Part shown: positions 62,518 through 64,000 of the stretch, piece by piece
How the letters are laid out: every line of letters begins with the position of its first letter
Numbering within the stretch: the stretch's first letter is position 1
Source of the DNA: Coix lacryma-jobi var. lacryma-jobi
Lineage: Eukaryota; Streptophyta; Magnoliopsida; Poales; Poaceae
Length of the DNA: 64,000 nt
Direction of reading: 5' to 3'
Assembly (NCBI GenBank): GCA_009763385.1
Contig: CM019825.1
Location: 113,207,131 to 113,271,130, forward strand
Position numbers and translations under genes: made by a program
The notes under the pieces: generated by a model
Seen by the model: the letters and a program-made list of their open reading frames with translations, nothing else
Told to the model about the DNA's origin: nothing
The model's database searches: none

Positions 62518-62690
62518 GTATTAGGAAAGGATCCATTAGGATCAATTGGTATTAGGAAAGGATCCATTAGGACTAATTGTTATTATTAGGATAGGATCCA
62601 TTAAGATCAATTGTATAGTATAACTATCCATGTAGAGCCTAACTACCTTGTGTTGTACCACCTACCTTGTACCACAGGTTGATCATGGCT
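62518..62690 (+). repeat. Copia 3' LTR remnant with three tandem repeats
   Basis: It starts TATTAGGAAAGGATCC directly after a purine tract like that of COPIA-1. A unit of about 30 bp (core aggatccattag) is repeated three times, to about 62613. The right end is unclear. The TA start matches the unusual COPIA-1 LTR terminus. Confidence 0.55.
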
Positions 62691-62722
62691 ACACACACAC
62701 ACACACATACATATATATACTC
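62690..62722. repeat. (CA)n/(TA)n microsatellite
   Basis: About eight CA units followed by catacatatatata. Confidence 0.85.
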
Positions 62723-62932
62723 TTATCCTACTTTAGCATCTATTTAGCATATGCTGTCTTCTTAGAATATGCTGTACACTTACTTGGATGTCAAGTTTGC
62801 TTTCCTTGGCTCTCAAGTTGGCTGCTTCTATATCTACCAATCCTGCCATTGTTTGTGGTAAGGCTAATAAAATTAAATCTGAGATCTAGCCCAAACCTGT
62901 GTTTATCTCTAACATCAACCACATCTTCATCA
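62723..62932 (+). repeat. Diverged COPIA-2/6-type LTR remnant
   Basis: Phrases such as 'ttagaatatgctgt', 'tcaagtttgct', 'aaggctaataa' and 'cctgtgtttatctctaaca' follow the same order as in the COPIA-6 5' LTR (tttagaatatgctgt, ccaagtttgctg, aaggctaataa, cctgtgtcaattccaaca). Confidence 0.5.
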
Positions 62933-63211
62933 GGCTCAATAGAGGGGTCGTCTGTCCATCTCCCCAACAGCCTACAACTTCAGCAACATCTTCTTTGTCG
63001 AGCAACTTAACCTCACTGTGTCTCTGACTTCGGGTAGCGCAAATATCTCAACCTGGAAGGCCACCAGGTACCCAGCTCCAACAGACTCCCCACACTACGC
63101 ATGCTGCTCCTAGAAGCATGTGTGCCCTACAACATCATTGATGCCTTGGGAACGCCTGTTCGCCGCGATGTGACAGCCTCGACCTCCAACAACTTGCACG
63201 GTTACCTCGGA
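62933..63211 (+). mobile_element. Gypsy (Tat) pol linker, damaged
   Basis: Lies upstream of the RNase H frame, with stops in all frames. It was probably the connection between RT/RNase H and the second RNase H. No motif is recognised. Confidence 0.35.
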
Positions 63212-63214
63212 TGA

Positions 63215-64000
63215 CTACGCATCCAAACTCCAGTACCACCAGAAGCACCAGAACATTGGACCCTCTTCTTCGACGGCTCCCTCACCCTGCATGGCGCCGA
63301 CGCTGGTCTCCTCTTCACATCTCTTTCCGGTGAAAAGCTCCGCTACGCTTTACGGCTACTCTTTCCAGCCTCCAACAACGCCGCCGAGTATGAGGCCGCC
63401 CTCCACGGTCTCCGTATCGCCAGCGAGCTAGGCGTCAAGCGCCTCATGGTGTACGGCGACTCCGCCCTCGTCATCAACCAGCTCAACAAGGACTGGAACT
63501 GCTCCAACGACAAGGTGAACGCCTACTGCGCCGCCATCAGGAAGCTTGAAGACAAGTTTTTCGGAGTCGAATATCACCACCTACCGCGAGACCGGAACCA
63601 GACGGCCGACGAGTTATCCAAGCTGGCGTCATCAAGATCTCCGGCCCCCGCTGACGTATTTGTTCACGACCTGCTCGAGCCCTCCATCGCCGACTACTGA
63701 AGCTCCGCCTCGTCATCGGATGCCACGCCGCCGCCGACAGGACAACTAGTGGGAACCACCTCCACAGCACCGCCCGACTGGCGCGAGGATTTCATCAAGT
63801 ATCTCTCCGAGAACCTTGCTCCCGCAGACAAGACGGAAGCCGAGCGCCTCATTCGCCGCGTCAACAATTACGTCCTGGTCGACGACGCGCTCATGCGCAA
63901 AAACTCCAGAAACGAAGTACTCCAAAAATGCGTCTCCAGAGAAGATGGCCTCCAGATCCTCTGACATCCACGCCGGCGAATGTGGGAATCACGCAGCTGC
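63215..64000 (+). pseudogene. Tat-lineage gypsy: second RNase H and integrase start
   Basis: The open frame from 63215 gives an archaeal-type RNase H with all four acidic positions visible: FFDGSL, NAAEYEAAL, YGDSALV and RDRNQTADEL. This extra RNase H marks the Tat lineage of Ty3/gypsy. A TGA at 63698-63700 interrupts it. The same frame then runs through APPDWREDFIKYLSENLAP and VNNYVLVDDALMRKNS to a stop at 63962-63964. A shifted frame then reads DIHAGECGNHA, the start of the integrase zinc region, and the window ends. Defective and truncated by the window. Confidence 0.8.

Noticed and set aside
1..64000. Bacterial-type operon, phage, toxin or defence systems
   Set aside because: Spliced exons, plant-type retroelements, MITEs and a SINE show plant nuclear DNA. 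No such system was seen on either strand.

Overview
The window is nuclear DNA from a grass, probably a panicoid relative of sorghum, Miscanthus or maize. It holds one recognisable host gene and a thick nest of retrotransposons. The grass call rests on the GC-rich first exon of the host gene, a tRNA-derived SINE of the Au type, Tourist-type MITEs with TAA target duplications, SIRE-type LTRs, plant L1 LINE fragments and several short-LTR Ty1/copia families. The species cannot be fixed from sequence alone.

The host gene is a SULTR4-type (vacuolar) sulfate transporter on the + strand. Six exons can be placed to the base: 12380-12676, 25888-25936, 26044-26245, 32452-32620, 61985-62050 and 62133-62240. 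They join in frame into 297 codons with consensus GT/AG junctions and no stop. They cover the N-terminus and about the first half of the membrane domain; the rest, including the STAS domain, must lie beyond 64000. Two introns are normal in size (107 and 82 bp). Introns 1, 3 and 4 are about 13.2, 6.2 and 29.4 kb and are filled with mobile DNA.

Layout. 1-12000: a gypsy LTR end, two copies of an unclassified repeat around a SIRE-type LTR and its 3' internal region, and MITEs. Intron 1: COPIA-1 (13426-24419, sense) with COPIA-2 (17249-23202, antisense) inserted in its reverse transcriptase, then a Tourist MITE. Intron 3: a decayed gypsy element, two other gypsy LTR pieces and a MITE. Intron 4: a SINE; LINE-a (antisense), cut into three pieces by COPIA-3 (34442-39934) and COPIA-4 (40492-48784); a SIRE-type solo LTR inside COPIA-4; the mosaic COPIA-5 (49388-52665); LINE-b (sense), cut by the truncated COPIA-6, itself cut by COPIA-7 (54920-60199). 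Intron 6 onward: copia LTR remnants and a Tat-lineage gypsy fragment.

Two elements, COPIA-3 and COPIA-7, keep one uninterrupted gag-pol frame, perfect target duplications and LTR pairs that read as identical, so they look like very recent and possibly autonomous insertions. The others are broken by stops, frameshifts, deletions or nested insertions. The host exons are undamaged, so the gene may still work if its giant introns are read through and spliced. COPIA and LINE numbers are names used here only.
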